36,238 bases of DNA, from contig CAAEFF010000126.1 of NCBI GenBank assembly GCA_900755085.1, positions 1 to 36,238 on the forward strand, given 5' to 3'. This document shows, one piece after another, positions 1 to 7,441 of the stretch. This DNA is from an uncultured Streptococcus sp. (lineage in GTDB: Bacteria; Bacillota; Bacilli; Lactobacillales; Streptococcaceae). Under the pieces are notes generated by a model that made no database searches, had not been told where the DNA came from, and was given only the letters and a program-made list of their open reading frames with translations. Numbering within the stretch: the stretch's first letter is position 1; the number at the start of each line of letters is the position of its first letter. Position numbers and translations under genes: made by a program.

Positions 1-1836
1 AGAAGTCCTTTATCAAGCGAGCAAATCTATCCATTCTTTCACCAACAGATCCCGACTTTCGAAGCCTTAGGGGAGGTCATCCTCTCTGATAGCCTTTTAG
101 ATCTTTATCAAGTGGAACGTCCAAAAATTGATGTTAAAACCAATGGCAGTCTACTGGAGATTGGTTTTGACTTTGAGAGTGTAGACCCAGCTGAAGTGGA
201 CCAGGTCCTCAAAGCACTGGTAGGGCAAGAAGACTATTTTGTCAGTCATACAGGGAAAGTTCTTGTCTTTGATGAAGAAACCAAGAAGATCAGTCACGCT
301 TTAGCAGATCTGCGCGCTAAGATGAGTAAGGGTGGGAAACTACAAACCCGCCGGATTGCTGCTTATCAGCTATCTGATTTGTTGGCAGATCAAGACAATG
401 TTCATTTTTCAGAAGAATTTCGAAATTTAGCTCATGATCTGACTCATCCAGAAGATTATCACCTCCCTCAGATAACAATCCAAGCGACCCTAAGGGATTA
501 CCAAGAAACAGGGGTCAAATGGTTCTCCATGCTAAATCATTATGGTTTTGGTGGTATTTTAGCGGATGATATGGGGCTTGGAAAAACCCTGCAGACCATT
601 TCCTTTTTGACCAGTGTTGCAAAAGAAGAAACTAAAATCTTGATTCTAGCTCCGTCTAGTCTCATCTACAACTGGAAACAAGAATTTTCAAAATTTGCTC
701 CTCAGATGGAAGTGGCAGTGGTCTATGGTCTCAAGCAACATCGCGATGAACTCATCGCAACCAATCCTCAAGTAGTCATCACTAGTTACGCTTCCTTCCG
801 TCAAGATGTGGAGGAATACCAGAAGAATCAGTATGAGTACTTGATTCTAGATGAAGCCCAGGTTATGAAAAATGCCCAAACCAAGATTGCCCAACACTTG
901 CGTGGCTTTGATGTGCCGCATGTGTTTGCCCTATCTGGGACACCGATTGAAAATCATGTAGGAGAACTCTGGTCTATTTTCCAAATTGTCCTTCCAGGTC
1001 TGTTTCCGGCTAAAAATGAATTTCAAAAATTGAGTCCTGAGACCATTGCGCGATTTGTCAAACCTTTCGTCATGAGACGGAAAAAAACAGAGGTCCTTCA
1101 AGAATTACCAGACTTGATTGAAACCATCTATCACAATGAGTTGGACGAAAGCCAAAAAACCATCTATTTAGCCCAATTAAAGCAAATTCAAGATCGGGTT
1201 CGAAGCTCTAGCGAGGAAGAATTAAATCGAAGTAAGGTAGAAATTCTCTCCGGTCTCATGCGTTTGCGCCAAATCTGTGATACCCCAGCCCTCTTTATGG
1301 AAGACTATCAAGGAGACAGTGGGAAGTTGGAGAGTCTTCGTGACCTTCTGGTTCAAATCCAGGATGGAGACCATCGGGTCTTGATCTTCTCCCAATTTAG
1401 AGGCATGTTGGATATTCTGGAGAAGGAGATTGACCAGCTCGGCATGACCTCCTTTAAAATCACGGGTTCTACTCCTGCAAAAGATCGTCAAGAAATGACC
1501 AATGCCTTTAATGCAGGAGAGCGCCATGCTTTTCTCATTTCACTAAAAGCTGGAGGGGTTGGGCTTAATCTAACAGGTGCTGATACCGTTATTTTAGTTG
1601 ATTTGTGGTGGAATCCTGCCGTGGAAGACCAGGCTATTGGCCGTGCCCACCGGATGGGGCAAGACCAAAATGTAGAAGTCTACCGAATGATCACCAGAGG
1701 GACCATTGAAGAAAAAATCCAAGAGCTGCAAGCTTCTAAAAGACACTTGGTTTCAACGATTCTGGATGGAACGGAAACACGTTCCAGTCTATCTGTGGAA
1801 GAAATTCGTGAGATTCTTGGAATTCAACCGGAATAA
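1..1836 (+). CDS. SNF2-family DNA/RNA helicase, C-terminal part (5' end outside window)
   Basis: The reading frame is already open at base 1 and runs to TAA at 1836, so only the last 611 codons are present. Streptococcal SNF2 proteins are about 1,000 residues with an N-terminal SWIM zinc-binding region, which would lie outside the window. Seen here: the ATP-binding motif ADDMGLGKT (bases about 560-590), a DEAQ Walker B box (LILDEAQVMKN), SGTPIENH (motif III), and in the second RecA-like lobe LKAGGVGLNL and QAIGRAHRMGQ (motifs V and VI). These define an ATP-driven nucleic-acid translocase. The cellular substrate in streptococci is not established. The GTG at 112 is internal, not the start. It lies upstream of the murC cluster in the same direction. 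Confidence 0.93.
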   Translation, partial: RSPLSSEQIYPFFHQQIPTFEALGEVILSDSLLDLYQVERPKIDVKTNGSLLEIGFDFESVDPAEVDQVLKALVGQEDYFVSHTGKVLVFDEETKKISHALADLRAKMSKGGKLQTRRIAAYQLSDLLADQDNVHFSEEFRNLAHDLTHPEDYHLPQITIQATLRDYQETGVKWFSMLNHYGFGGILADDMGLGKTLQTISFLTSVAKEETKILILAPSSLIYNWKQEFSKFAPQMEVAVVYGLKQHRDELIATNPQVVITSYASFRQDVEEYQKNQYEYLILDEAQVMKNAQTKIAQHLRGFDVPHVFALSGTPIENHVGELWSIFQIVLPGLFPAKNEFQKLSPETIARFVKPFVMRRKKTEVLQELPDLIETIYHNELDESQKTIYLAQLKQIQDRVRSSSEEELNRSKVEILSGLMRLRQICDTPALFMEDYQGDSGKLESLRDLLVQIQDGDHRVLIFSQFRGMLDILEKEIDQLGMTSFKITGSTPAKDRQEMTNAFNAGERHAFLISLKAGGVGLNLTGADTVILVDLWWNPAVEDQAIGRAHRMGQDQNVEVYRMITRGTIEEKIQELQASKRHLVSTILDGTETRSSLSVEEIREILGIQPE

Positions 1837-1891
1837 CTTGAAAAATTCTGTGAATAGTTTATAATTAATGGAGTGTCGAAAGGAAGAAAGC

Positions 1892-2542
1892 ATGACAGAA
1901 AAATATTTTCCTCAGGTAGGGGATAATGAGGTAATGTTAACGGAGATGCCCCATATGAACCTGTACGATGATTCAGATTTGATAAGTAACATTACAGGCG
2001 AATATGTGGATAAAAATTATTTGGAGTGGCAACCGATTGCTGAAAATACCAAACCTAAGCATCCTTACCATCAACCGCTAGAGGAGCCTCTACCCAAAAG
2101 ACGTCCTGTTAGAAAACCAGATTTTAAAGAACCGATAGATAAGAAAAGCCCAGCCAATCGCTATGCAGAAGAAGCAAGAGAGCGGGCGCGTGAGGATCTG
2201 AAAAAGAAACGCACGGCACCTTATCTGACTACAGATCCAGTGGCTACCACAAGTAAGCGGAAAAAACCGTTTATTTCAGAACGAAAACCTGGCCAGCCAA
2301 CAGCTCCTTTCCAAAAAGAAAATCCAGGTGAACTGTTAAAATATAGTAAACGATTGCGACAAGATCAGTTGATCCTTGCAGAGTTCGAATCTGCAGAAGA
2401 ACCAGAAGTGGCAGAACCTACTGAAAAGAAAAACAATTATGATTTCTTAAAGACCAGCCAAATATACAATAAAGATCAGCACAAGTTGAAACCACAGCCG
2501 ATCAAGCAAGAATTGGATTTAACCCATCTAGATCAAGAATAA
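1892..2542 (+). CDS. Hypothetical, low-complexity charged/proline-rich protein
   Basis: A 216-residue protein of unknown function. I place the start at ATG 1892 because AAGGAAG sits just upstream; an in-frame ATG at 1868 lacks a ribosome-binding site. There is no signal peptide or membrane segment. The N-terminal ~55 residues look folded or motif-like (NLYDDSDLISNITGEYV and LEWQPI). The middle is rich in K, R, P and E and probably disordered. Two short blocks follow: ENPGELLKYSKRLRQDQL, and NNYDFLKTSQIYN near the C terminus. It lies 9 bp upstream of murC and 55 bp after the helicase, an arrangement I recall from other streptococci. The layout resembles a scaffold with short interaction motifs at both ends, but that is inference. 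Confidence 0.8.
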   Translation: MTEKYFPQVGDNEVMLTEMPHMNLYDDSDLISNITGEYVDKNYLEWQPIAENTKPKHPYHQPLEEPLPKRRPVRKPDFKEPIDKKSPANRYAEEARERAREDLKKKRTAPYLTTDPVATTSKRKKPFISERKPGQPTAPFQKENPGELLKYSKRLRQDQLILAEFESAEEPEVAEPTEKKNNYDFLKTSQIYNKDQHKLKPQPIKQELDLTHLDQE

Positions 2543-2551
2543 GGAGAAAAC

Positions 2552-3886
2552 ATGTCTAACACATACCATTTTATTGGAATTAAAGGAGCAGGGATGAGTG
2601 CTTTAGCTCTCATGCTTCATCAAATGGGACATACGGTTCAAGGGTCAGATGTTGAGAAGTATTACTTTACGCAACGTGGCTTGGAACAAGCAGGAATTCA
2701 AATTTATCCATTTGATGTGAAAAATTTGGAAGGTGACAAGATCCTCATTGCCGGGAATGCTTTCCGTCCAGATAACAATGTGGAAATCGCTTATGCAGAT
2801 GAGCATGGCCTAACCTATAAACGCTACCATGAATTTCTTGGTGAATTTATGCGTGACTTCGTCAGCATGGGGGTTGCCGGAGCACACGGAAAAACCTCAA
2901 CAACAGGGATGCTTTCTCACGTCTTATCAAATATCACTGATACCAGTTATTTGATTGGTGATGGGACAGGTCGTGGTTCTGCCGCAGCCAAATACTTTGT
3001 CTTCGAATCAGATGAGTATGAACGCCACTTTATGCCTTACCATCCAGAGTACAGCATTATCACCAATATTGACTTTGACCACCCAGACTACTTCACGAGC
3101 TTGGAAGATGTCTTTAATGCCTTTAACGATTATGCCAAACAAATTAGTAAAGGCCTCTTCATCTACGGAGAAGACAAGGAGTTGCGTCGGATTACCTCTG
3201 AAGCACCGATCTATTACTATGGCTTTGATAAGGAAAACAATGATTTTGTTGCGAGCAACCTACTTCGTTCCACAACCGGATCAACCTTTAGCGTGCATTA
3301 CCATGGGGAAGATTTGGGTCAATTCCATATTCCAACCTTTGGTCGCCACAATATCATGAATGCGACAGCTGTCATTGGCTTGCTGTACATTGCTGGCTTT
3401 GACTTGAACCTTGTTCGCGAACATTTGAAGACCTTCGCGGGAGTGAAACGCCGTTTCACTGAAAAGGTGGTCAATGGAACCGTCATTATTGATGACTTTG
3501 CGCATCATCCAACGGAAATTATTGCAACCTTGGATGCGGCCCGTCAAAAATACCCAAGTAAAGAGATTGTGGCCATTTTCCAACCACATACCTTTACACG
3601 GACCATTGCCTTGTTAGATGAATTTGCAGAAGCATTGAATCAAGCAGATGCTGTTTACTTGGCACAGATCTATGGTTCTGCACGGGAAGTCGATCACGGC
3701 GATGTGAAAGTTGAAGATTTGGAAGCAAAAATTGTCAAACGTTCAGCGATTATTACAGCTGAGAATGTTTCTCCTCTTCTTGACCATGACAATGCGGTCT
3801 ATGTCTTTATGGGAGCTGGAGATATTCAAACCTATGAATATTCATTTGAGCGTTTATTATCTAGTTTGACACATAGTGTACAATAA
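2552..3886 (+). CDS. murC: UDP-N-acetylmuramate--L-alanine ligase
   Basis: A 444-residue Mur ligase, the usual length for MurC. It adds L-alanine to UDP-MurNAc with ATP hydrolysis in cytoplasmic peptidoglycan precursor synthesis. The N-terminal Rossmann domain begins HFIGIKGAGMSALALML. The ATP loop is VAGAHGKTSTT at about residue 110, followed by FESDEYERHF, DDFAHHPTEI and FQPHTFTRT in the central and C-terminal domains. AAGGAG precedes the ATG by 6 bases. Nine bases separate it from the preceding hypothetical gene, suggesting cotranscription. A hairpin follows the stop codon. Confidence 0.97.
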   Translation: MSNTYHFIGIKGAGMSALALMLHQMGHTVQGSDVEKYYFTQRGLEQAGIQIYPFDVKNLEGDKILIAGNAFRPDNNVEIAYADEHGLTYKRYHEFLGEFMRDFVSMGVAGAHGKTSTTGMLSHVLSNITDTSYLIGDGTGRGSAAAKYFVFESDEYERHFMPYHPEYSIITNIDFDHPDYFTSLEDVFNAFNDYAKQISKGLFIYGEDKELRRITSEAPIYYYGFDKENNDFVASNLLRSTTGSTFSVHYHGEDLGQFHIPTFGRHNIMNATAVIGLLYIAGFDLNLVREHLKTFAGVKRRFTEKVVNGTVIIDDFAHHPTEIIATLDAARQKYPSKEIVAIFQPHTFTRTIALLDEFAEALNQADAVYLAQIYGSAREVDHGDVKVEDLEAKIVKRSAIITAENVSPLLDHDNAVYVFMGAGDIQTYEYSFERLLSSLTHSVQ

Positions 3887-3895
3887 GAGATGATT

Positions 3896-3930
3896 GAGTC
3901 TGGAATCGATGGGTTCCAGACTCAAATTTA
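3896..3930 (+). terminator. Hairpin after murC
   Basis: GAGTCTGGAA (3896-3905) pairs perfectly with TTCCAGACTC (3914-3923) around an 8-base loop. The following tract AAATTTAT is only weakly T-rich, so termination may be partial, leaving read-through into the acetyltransferase genes. Confidence 0.6.
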
Positions 3931-3967
3931 TCTGTCCACTGAAGGAGTATAAGATGAGGAAAGCAGG

Positions 3968-4384
3968 ATGATGATTCGAGCAATCACCCCAGCTGATCGA
4001 GAACAGCTGCTGTTGCTAGAAGAAGAACTTCATGACAATGAAGAAAAGGAGCACAGGACCACTCTTGAGGAAGCGCTAGGTTCGAAGGAAGCCATTTCTT
4101 TGCTTGCAGAGCAGGGTGGCGATATGGTGGCTTACTTGTTGGCAACAGAAGACCAGTATTTAAAAGGAGACCTAATCGTATTGCGATTAGCAGTGAGGCC
4201 AGCCTTTCAAGGTCAAGGATATGGTTCGATTTTAATCGCTGCTTTAAAAGATGTAGCTGTTCAAAAGGAAAAGAAAGCCATTTGGATCGATTGTTCAGAA
4301 GACTTACTTTCTTACTTTGCCCAGCAAGGATTTCGAGATGAAGCTGAGTCTGATCGAGGTATCCATATGGTTTGGGAACGATAA
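3968..4384 (+). CDS. GNAT family N-acetyltransferase
   Basis: A 138-residue GCN5-related acetyltransferase with one GNAT fold. It would transfer acetyl from acetyl-CoA to an unknown amine. The acetyl-CoA loop is FQGQGYGSIL (the Q-x-x-G-x-G pattern), preceded by the strand LRLAVRP; the C-terminal YFAQQGF is typical of the fold. Start is ATG 3968, with ATG 3971 equally possible; GAGGA at 3956-3960 can serve as ribosome-binding site. A stronger GAAGGAG at 3941-3947 precedes a five-codon open frame (3954-3971) whose TGA overlaps this start. A second GNAT gene follows 9-12 bases downstream, so the two form a pair. Confidence 0.88.
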   Translation: MMIRAITPADREQLLLLEEELHDNEEKEHRTTLEEALGSKEAISLLAEQGGDMVAYLLATEDQYLKGDLIVLRLAVRPAFQGQGYGSILIAALKDVAVQKEKKAIWIDCSEDLLSYFAQQGFRDEAESDRGIHMVWER

Positions 4385-4396
4385 AAGGAGTAAATG

Positions 4397-4906
4397 ATGA
4401 AAGAAAAGATTCACATTCGACAAGCTGATCTGCAAGATTTGGATGCGATCGAGCGCATTGAGCTTGAGAATTTCTCAGAAGAAGAAGCGATTGCGCGTGA
4501 GATTTTAAAAGATCACATCGAAAAGATTCAAACGACTTTTCTTGTAGCTGAGTTCCAAGGTCAGATTTTAGGGTATTTAGAAGGACCTGTTAGAACGGAG
4601 CGCTATTTGATCGATTCCTCTTTTTCAAAGGTTGAAGATCTGAGTCATATCGAAAAAGGCTTTATTTCCATTACCAGTCTGTCCATCGTCAAAGAAGCCC
4701 AAGGATTGGGTGTTGGTAGGCTCTTGCTTGAGGCGATGAAGGAGATTGCCATCAAGGATGACCGTCAAGGGATCAATCTAACCTGTCATGATTATTTGAT
4801 TCCTTATTACGAGAAGCAAGGATTTACCAATGAGGGGCTTTCAAAATCCCAATATGCGGGTGAAGTTTGGTACAATCTGGTCTGGGAAAATGAAAACCTT
4901 GATTAA
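4397..4906 (+). CDS. GNAT family N-acetyltransferase
   Basis: A 169-residue acetyltransferase of the GNAT superfamily. The acetyl-CoA motif is QGLGVGRLLLEAM after the strand ITSLSIV, and YYEKQGF follows near the C terminus. The layout resembles arylalkylamine or ribosomal-protein acetyltransferase-like members, but the substrate cannot be read from sequence. Start: AAAGGAG at 4384-4390 is 6 bases from ATG 4397 and only 3 from the adjacent in-frame ATG 4394, so I prefer 4397. It follows another GNAT gene within about 10 bases in one transcription unit. The two proteins share only the fold, so this is not a recent tandem duplication. Confidence 0.88.
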   Translation: MKEKIHIRQADLQDLDAIERIELENFSEEEAIAREILKDHIEKIQTTFLVAEFQGQILGYLEGPVRTERYLIDSSFSKVEDLSHIEKGFISITSLSIVKEAQGLGVGRLLLEAMKEIAIKDDRQGINLTCHDYLIPYYEKQGFTNEGLSKSQYAGEVWYNLVWENENLD

Positions 4907-4922
4907 ATAGGTATTTTGAAGA

Positions 4923-4950
4923 AGAAGGGCAATTTGTATTGCTTTTCTAA
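4923..4950 (+). terminator. Weak hairpin between GNAT gene and mltG
   Basis: AGAAGGGCAAT (4923-4933) pairs with ATTGCTTTTCT (4938-4948) through 11 pairs, two of them G-U, closing a TTGT loop. The T-rich 3' arm replaces a separate T tract. It overlaps the likely -35 of mltG. Confidence 0.4.
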
Positions 4951-4967
4951 ATCTTTTAAGATATAAT
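4939..4967 (+). promoter_or_regulatory. Promoter of mltG
   Basis: TTGCTT (4939-4944) and TATAAT (4962-4967) are separated by 17 bases. The predicted transcript start near 4974 lies almost on the ATG at 4978, which supports the downstream TTG as the true mltG start. Confidence 0.6.
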
Positions 4968-4998
4968 ATTAAGGATTATGATGAGGGAGGTCAATTAT

Positions 4999-6492
4999 TT
5001 GACTGATAAATCACAAGACAGTGAGAAGTTATTAAGCTTCAAAGAGCAGATCCTCAGAGACTTAGAAGAGGCTAATGAGCAACTTCTAAAGATTGAAAAA
5101 GAGTATGATCTACCTGATCGAAGCATTGAAACCCCTTCTTCACTGAAGGAGGAGGAGGAAGAAACACCGCCTCCAAAAGAAAAAGCTGTTGTGGCTCCCG
5201 CAGAAGAACCAGTGGAGCCAGAAAAGGCGAATCCTATTGTTGAAGAAAAGAGTGAGTCCTCAAAGCCTGCTCCAAAAGAACCAAGTCAGGAACCGGTAGA
5301 GGAAAGCTTATCGCGTTCTTCTCGTAACCAGCGCCAACAAAAACAAAAGAAACAGAATAAAATCGCTAAACGAATTGTGCGGACAGTGGTCAGCCTTTTG
5401 CTGATTGTGATCGTGGCTACAGGGATCTTTGCAGTGACCTATATCCATTCAGCTGTTAAGCCAATGGATAAAAATGCAACAGAATTCGTGACGGTTGAGA
5501 TTCCAGCAGGTTCAAGTAATCGTGAGATTGGCGCGATCCTTGAGAAAAAAGGACTAGTGAAAAATGGTCAGTTCTTTAATTACTATACCAAATTCAAGAA
5601 CTATAGCAATTTCAAATCTGGTTATTTCAACCTTCAAAAGAGCATGGATTTAGAAACCATCATCCAAAAACTGCAGGAAGAGGGGACTAAAACTCCTCAG
5701 GCTCCAGTTCTTGGGAAGGTGACGATTCCAGAAGGTTATACGATCGATCAGATTGCGACGGCTATCACCGCTGATGTCTCCACTAAGAAGGCAGGCAAGA
5801 CTCCATTTAAGAAAGAAGATTTCTTGAAGGCTGTCCAAGACGATGCCTTTATTGAGAAGATGGTGGCCAAATATCCTAAGCTCTTGGCTAACCTGCCAAG
5901 TAAGGATTCTGGTGTTCGCTACCGTATAGAAGGTTATCTCTTCCCAGCAACTTATAACTATGGGAAAGATACCACAGTGAAAGAAATGATCGATCAGATG
6001 CTGGCGGCCATGGATCAAAACTTAACCCCGTATTATGAAACACTTGAGAGCAAGAACATCAATGTAAACGAAGTATTGACACTTGCTTCCTTGGTTGAAA
6101 AAGAAGGGGCGACGGATCAGGACCGCAAAGACATCGCAAGTGTCTTCTATAACCGCTTAAACCAAGATATGCCACTGCAAAGTAATATTGCAATTCTTTA
6201 TGCCGAAGGGAAGCTTGGTCAAAAGACGACCTTAAAAGAAGATGCAACGATCGATACAGAGCTGGATTCACCTTATAATATTTATAAGAATACCGGCTTG
6301 ATGCCTGGTCCAGTGGATAACCCTGGAGTATCAGCGATCGAAGCGGCGGTGAACCCAAGTAAGACAGACTACTTGTATTTTGTCGCAAATGTCGAAAATG
6401 GTGAAGTCTTCTTCGCTAAGACATACGAAGAACACAATAAAAATGTTGAAGAACACGTCAATAGTAAATTGACACAAGCAAGTTCAAACTAG
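4999..6492 (+). CDS. mltG: Endolytic murein transglycosylase MltG
   Basis: A 497-residue YceG/MltG-family lytic transglycosylase that cleaves nascent glycan strands at the membrane and acts with the peptidoglycan synthesis machinery. The first ~125 residues are cytoplasmic, acidic and proline-rich, a streptococcal extension. One membrane segment (VVSLLLIVIVATGIFAV) follows at about residues 130-150, then a LysM-like region and the catalytic domain with ASLVEKEGA, whose first Glu is the expected catalytic residue (about 367), and NPGVSAIEAAVNPS near the end. I choose TTG 4999: GGGAGG at 4985-4990 lies 8 bases upstream, whereas ATG 4978 has no ribosome-binding site and sits at the predicted transcript start. 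greA follows after a terminator. Confidence 0.95.
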   Translation: MTDKSQDSEKLLSFKEQILRDLEEANEQLLKIEKEYDLPDRSIETPSSLKEEEEETPPPKEKAVVAPAEEPVEPEKANPIVEEKSESSKPAPKEPSQEPVEESLSRSSRNQRQQKQKKQNKIAKRIVRTVVSLLLIVIVATGIFAVTYIHSAVKPMDKNATEFVTVEIPAGSSNREIGAILEKKGLVKNGQFFNYYTKFKNYSNFKSGYFNLQKSMDLETIIQKLQEEGTKTPQAPVLGKVTIPEGYTIDQIATAITADVSTKKAGKTPFKKEDFLKAVQDDAFIEKMVAKYPKLLANLPSKDSGVRYRIEGYLFPATYNYGKDTTVKEMIDQMLAAMDQNLTPYYETLESKNINVNEVLTLASLVEKEGATDQDRKDIASVFYNRLNQDMPLQSNIAILYAEGKLGQKTTLKEDATIDTELDSPYNIYKNTGLMPGPVDNPGVSAIEAAVNPSKTDYLYFVANVENGEVFFAKTYEEHNKNVEEHVNSKLTQASSN

Positions 6493-6523
6493 AAAAAGCA
6501 TGTGGCGCGTCCACAGCTTTTTC
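6492..6523 (+). terminator. Terminator between mltG and greA
   Basis: GAAAAAGC (6492-6499) pairs with GCTTTTTC (6516-6523), and TGTGG (6501-6505) with CCACA (6511-6515), around a CGCGT loop. The T-rich 3' arm gives the U tract. Confidence 0.75.
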
Positions 6524-6549
6524 ATTCAAATAATAGAAAGAGAAGAAAC

Positions 6550-7032
6550 ATGGCAGAAAAAACATACCCAATGACCCTAGCAGAAAAAGAAAAATTAGAA
6601 CTAGAATTAGAAGAATTGAAATTGGTCCGTCGACCTGAAGTCGTAGAACGGATCAAGATCGCTCGCTCATACGGTGACCTCTCAGAAAACTCTGAGTACG
6701 AAGCGGCAAAAGATGAACAAGCTTTTGTGGAAGGTCAAATCTCAAGCTTGGAAACAAAAATCCGCTATGCGGAAATCGTCGATAGCGATGCAGTTGCTGT
6801 AGACGAAGTAGCGATCGGAAAAACCGTTACAGTTCAAGAAGTCGGCGAAACAGATGAAGAAGTATACAGCATCGTCGGTTCAGCGGGGGCAGATGCTTTT
6901 GCAGGAAAGATCTCTAACGAAAGTCCAATCGGTCAAGCATTGATTGGTAAGAAGACTGGTGATGTTGTCACTGTTGAGACACCAGCTGGAAGCTACCAAG
7001 TGAAGATTTTGAACGTTGAAAAAACAGCGTAA
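6550..7032 (+). CDS. greA: Transcription elongation factor GreA
   Basis: A 160-residue GreA of normal length. It enters the RNA polymerase secondary channel and stimulates cleavage of backtracked transcripts. The N-terminal coiled coil carries the acidic tip region GDLSENSEYEAAKDEQ (residues about 40-56), and the C-terminal FKBP-like domain contains SPIGQALIGKKTGDVV. The start is ATG 6550 (MAEKTYPMT); the frame extends upstream to 6502 but through the mltG terminator. AAAGAGAAG provides a modest ribosome-binding site. A terminator and a repeated structured element lie downstream. Confidence 0.97.
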   Translation: MAEKTYPMTLAEKEKLELELEELKLVRRPEVVERIKIARSYGDLSENSEYEAAKDEQAFVEGQISSLETKIRYAEIVDSDAVAVDEVAIGKTVTVQEVGETDEEVYSIVGSAGADAFAGKISNESPIGQALIGKKTGDVVTVETPAGSYQVKILNVEKTA

Positions 7033-7040
7033 CTATAAAA

Positions 7041-7065
7041 GCAGGCTCTTCAAGAGGGCCTGTTT
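7041..7065 (+). terminator. greA terminator (left copy of a duplicated hairpin)
   Basis: CAGGCTCT and AGGGCCTG pair around TCAAG, with one G-U pair, followed by a short TTT. A 24/25 identical copy lies exactly 250 bp downstream at 7291. Confidence 0.8.
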
Positions 7066-7290
7066 CAGATTAAAGACAAAGTCCTCTTAGAACCTTTCCT
7101 TAAGTGAGTACGGACGTCAGCGAACTTCTACGAAGTTCCATGACTTAGTTTTGAACCTAAGGTTTCAAAACTCCCCTAGTGCCTGAAACATAATTGTTTC
7201 AGGCACTTTTCTCACGGCGGAAAGTTTCGGTATCTGCTCTATAAACCTAATAGTTTATATCATTTTATTTTTTAACAAAACGGTCTTAAC
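7066..7290 (+). repeat. Structured intergenic repeat, copy 1
   Basis: About 225 bp starting CAGATTAAAGACAAAGT. Blocks shared with 27626-27874 include CTTTCCTTAAGTGAGTACGG, GAAGTTCCATGACT, a hairpin with loop TAA, AGTGCCTGAAAC, GTTTCAGGCACTTTTCTCAC, GCGGAA and GTTTCGGTAT, plus an A/T-rich right end finishing TTAAC. Hairpins in order: GAACTTC/GAAGTTC (7122-7138), AGTTTTGAACC/GGTTTCAAAACT (7147-7172), AGTGCCTGAAACA/TGTTTCAGGCACT with a T tract (7178-7210), ATAAAC/GTTTAT (7241-7258). No conserved reading frame spans both copies. It fills the space between the convergent greA and yidC2 genes and is flanked by duplicated terminator hairpins. Function and family are unknown to me. Confidence 0.8.
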
Positions 7291-7317
7291 GCAGGCTCTT
7301 CAAGAGAGCCTGTTTTT
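7291..7317 (+). terminator. Right copy of the greA terminator hairpin
   Basis: CAGGCTCT/AGAGCCTG around TCAAG, followed by TTTTTT. It is a stronger version of the hairpin at 7041-7065; the single difference turns a G-U pair into A-U. Confidence 0.85.
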
Positions 7318-7373
7318 TGTGCTCTTAATCTTCTTGTGAGAGTAAAAATTCTTCGTTGATTGACTGACCGGTA

Positions 7374-7413
7374 TCAAAAAAAGCACTTGAACCCCTGGGT
7401 TCAAGTGCTGCTC
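7374..7413 (-). terminator. Terminator of yidC2
   Basis: AGCACTTGAACCC and GGGTTCAAGTGCT pair around CT. Read on the minus strand the stem is followed by seven T, so it terminates the yidC2 transcript. Confidence 0.88.
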
Positions 7414-7441
7414 TATTTCTCCAAGAATTTAGTAGTTTGTA

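Noticed and set aside
4978..4998. ATG 4978 as the mltG start
   Set aside because: It lies about four bases from the predicted transcript start and has no ribosome-binding site, while TTG 4999 has GGGAGG at ideal spacing.
7105..7147. Short coding frame in the structured repeat (GTG 7105 onward in copy 1)
   Set aside because: The frame is open for about 14 codons in copy 1 but meets TGA after a few codons in copy 2, and changes between copies follow base pairing rather than codons.
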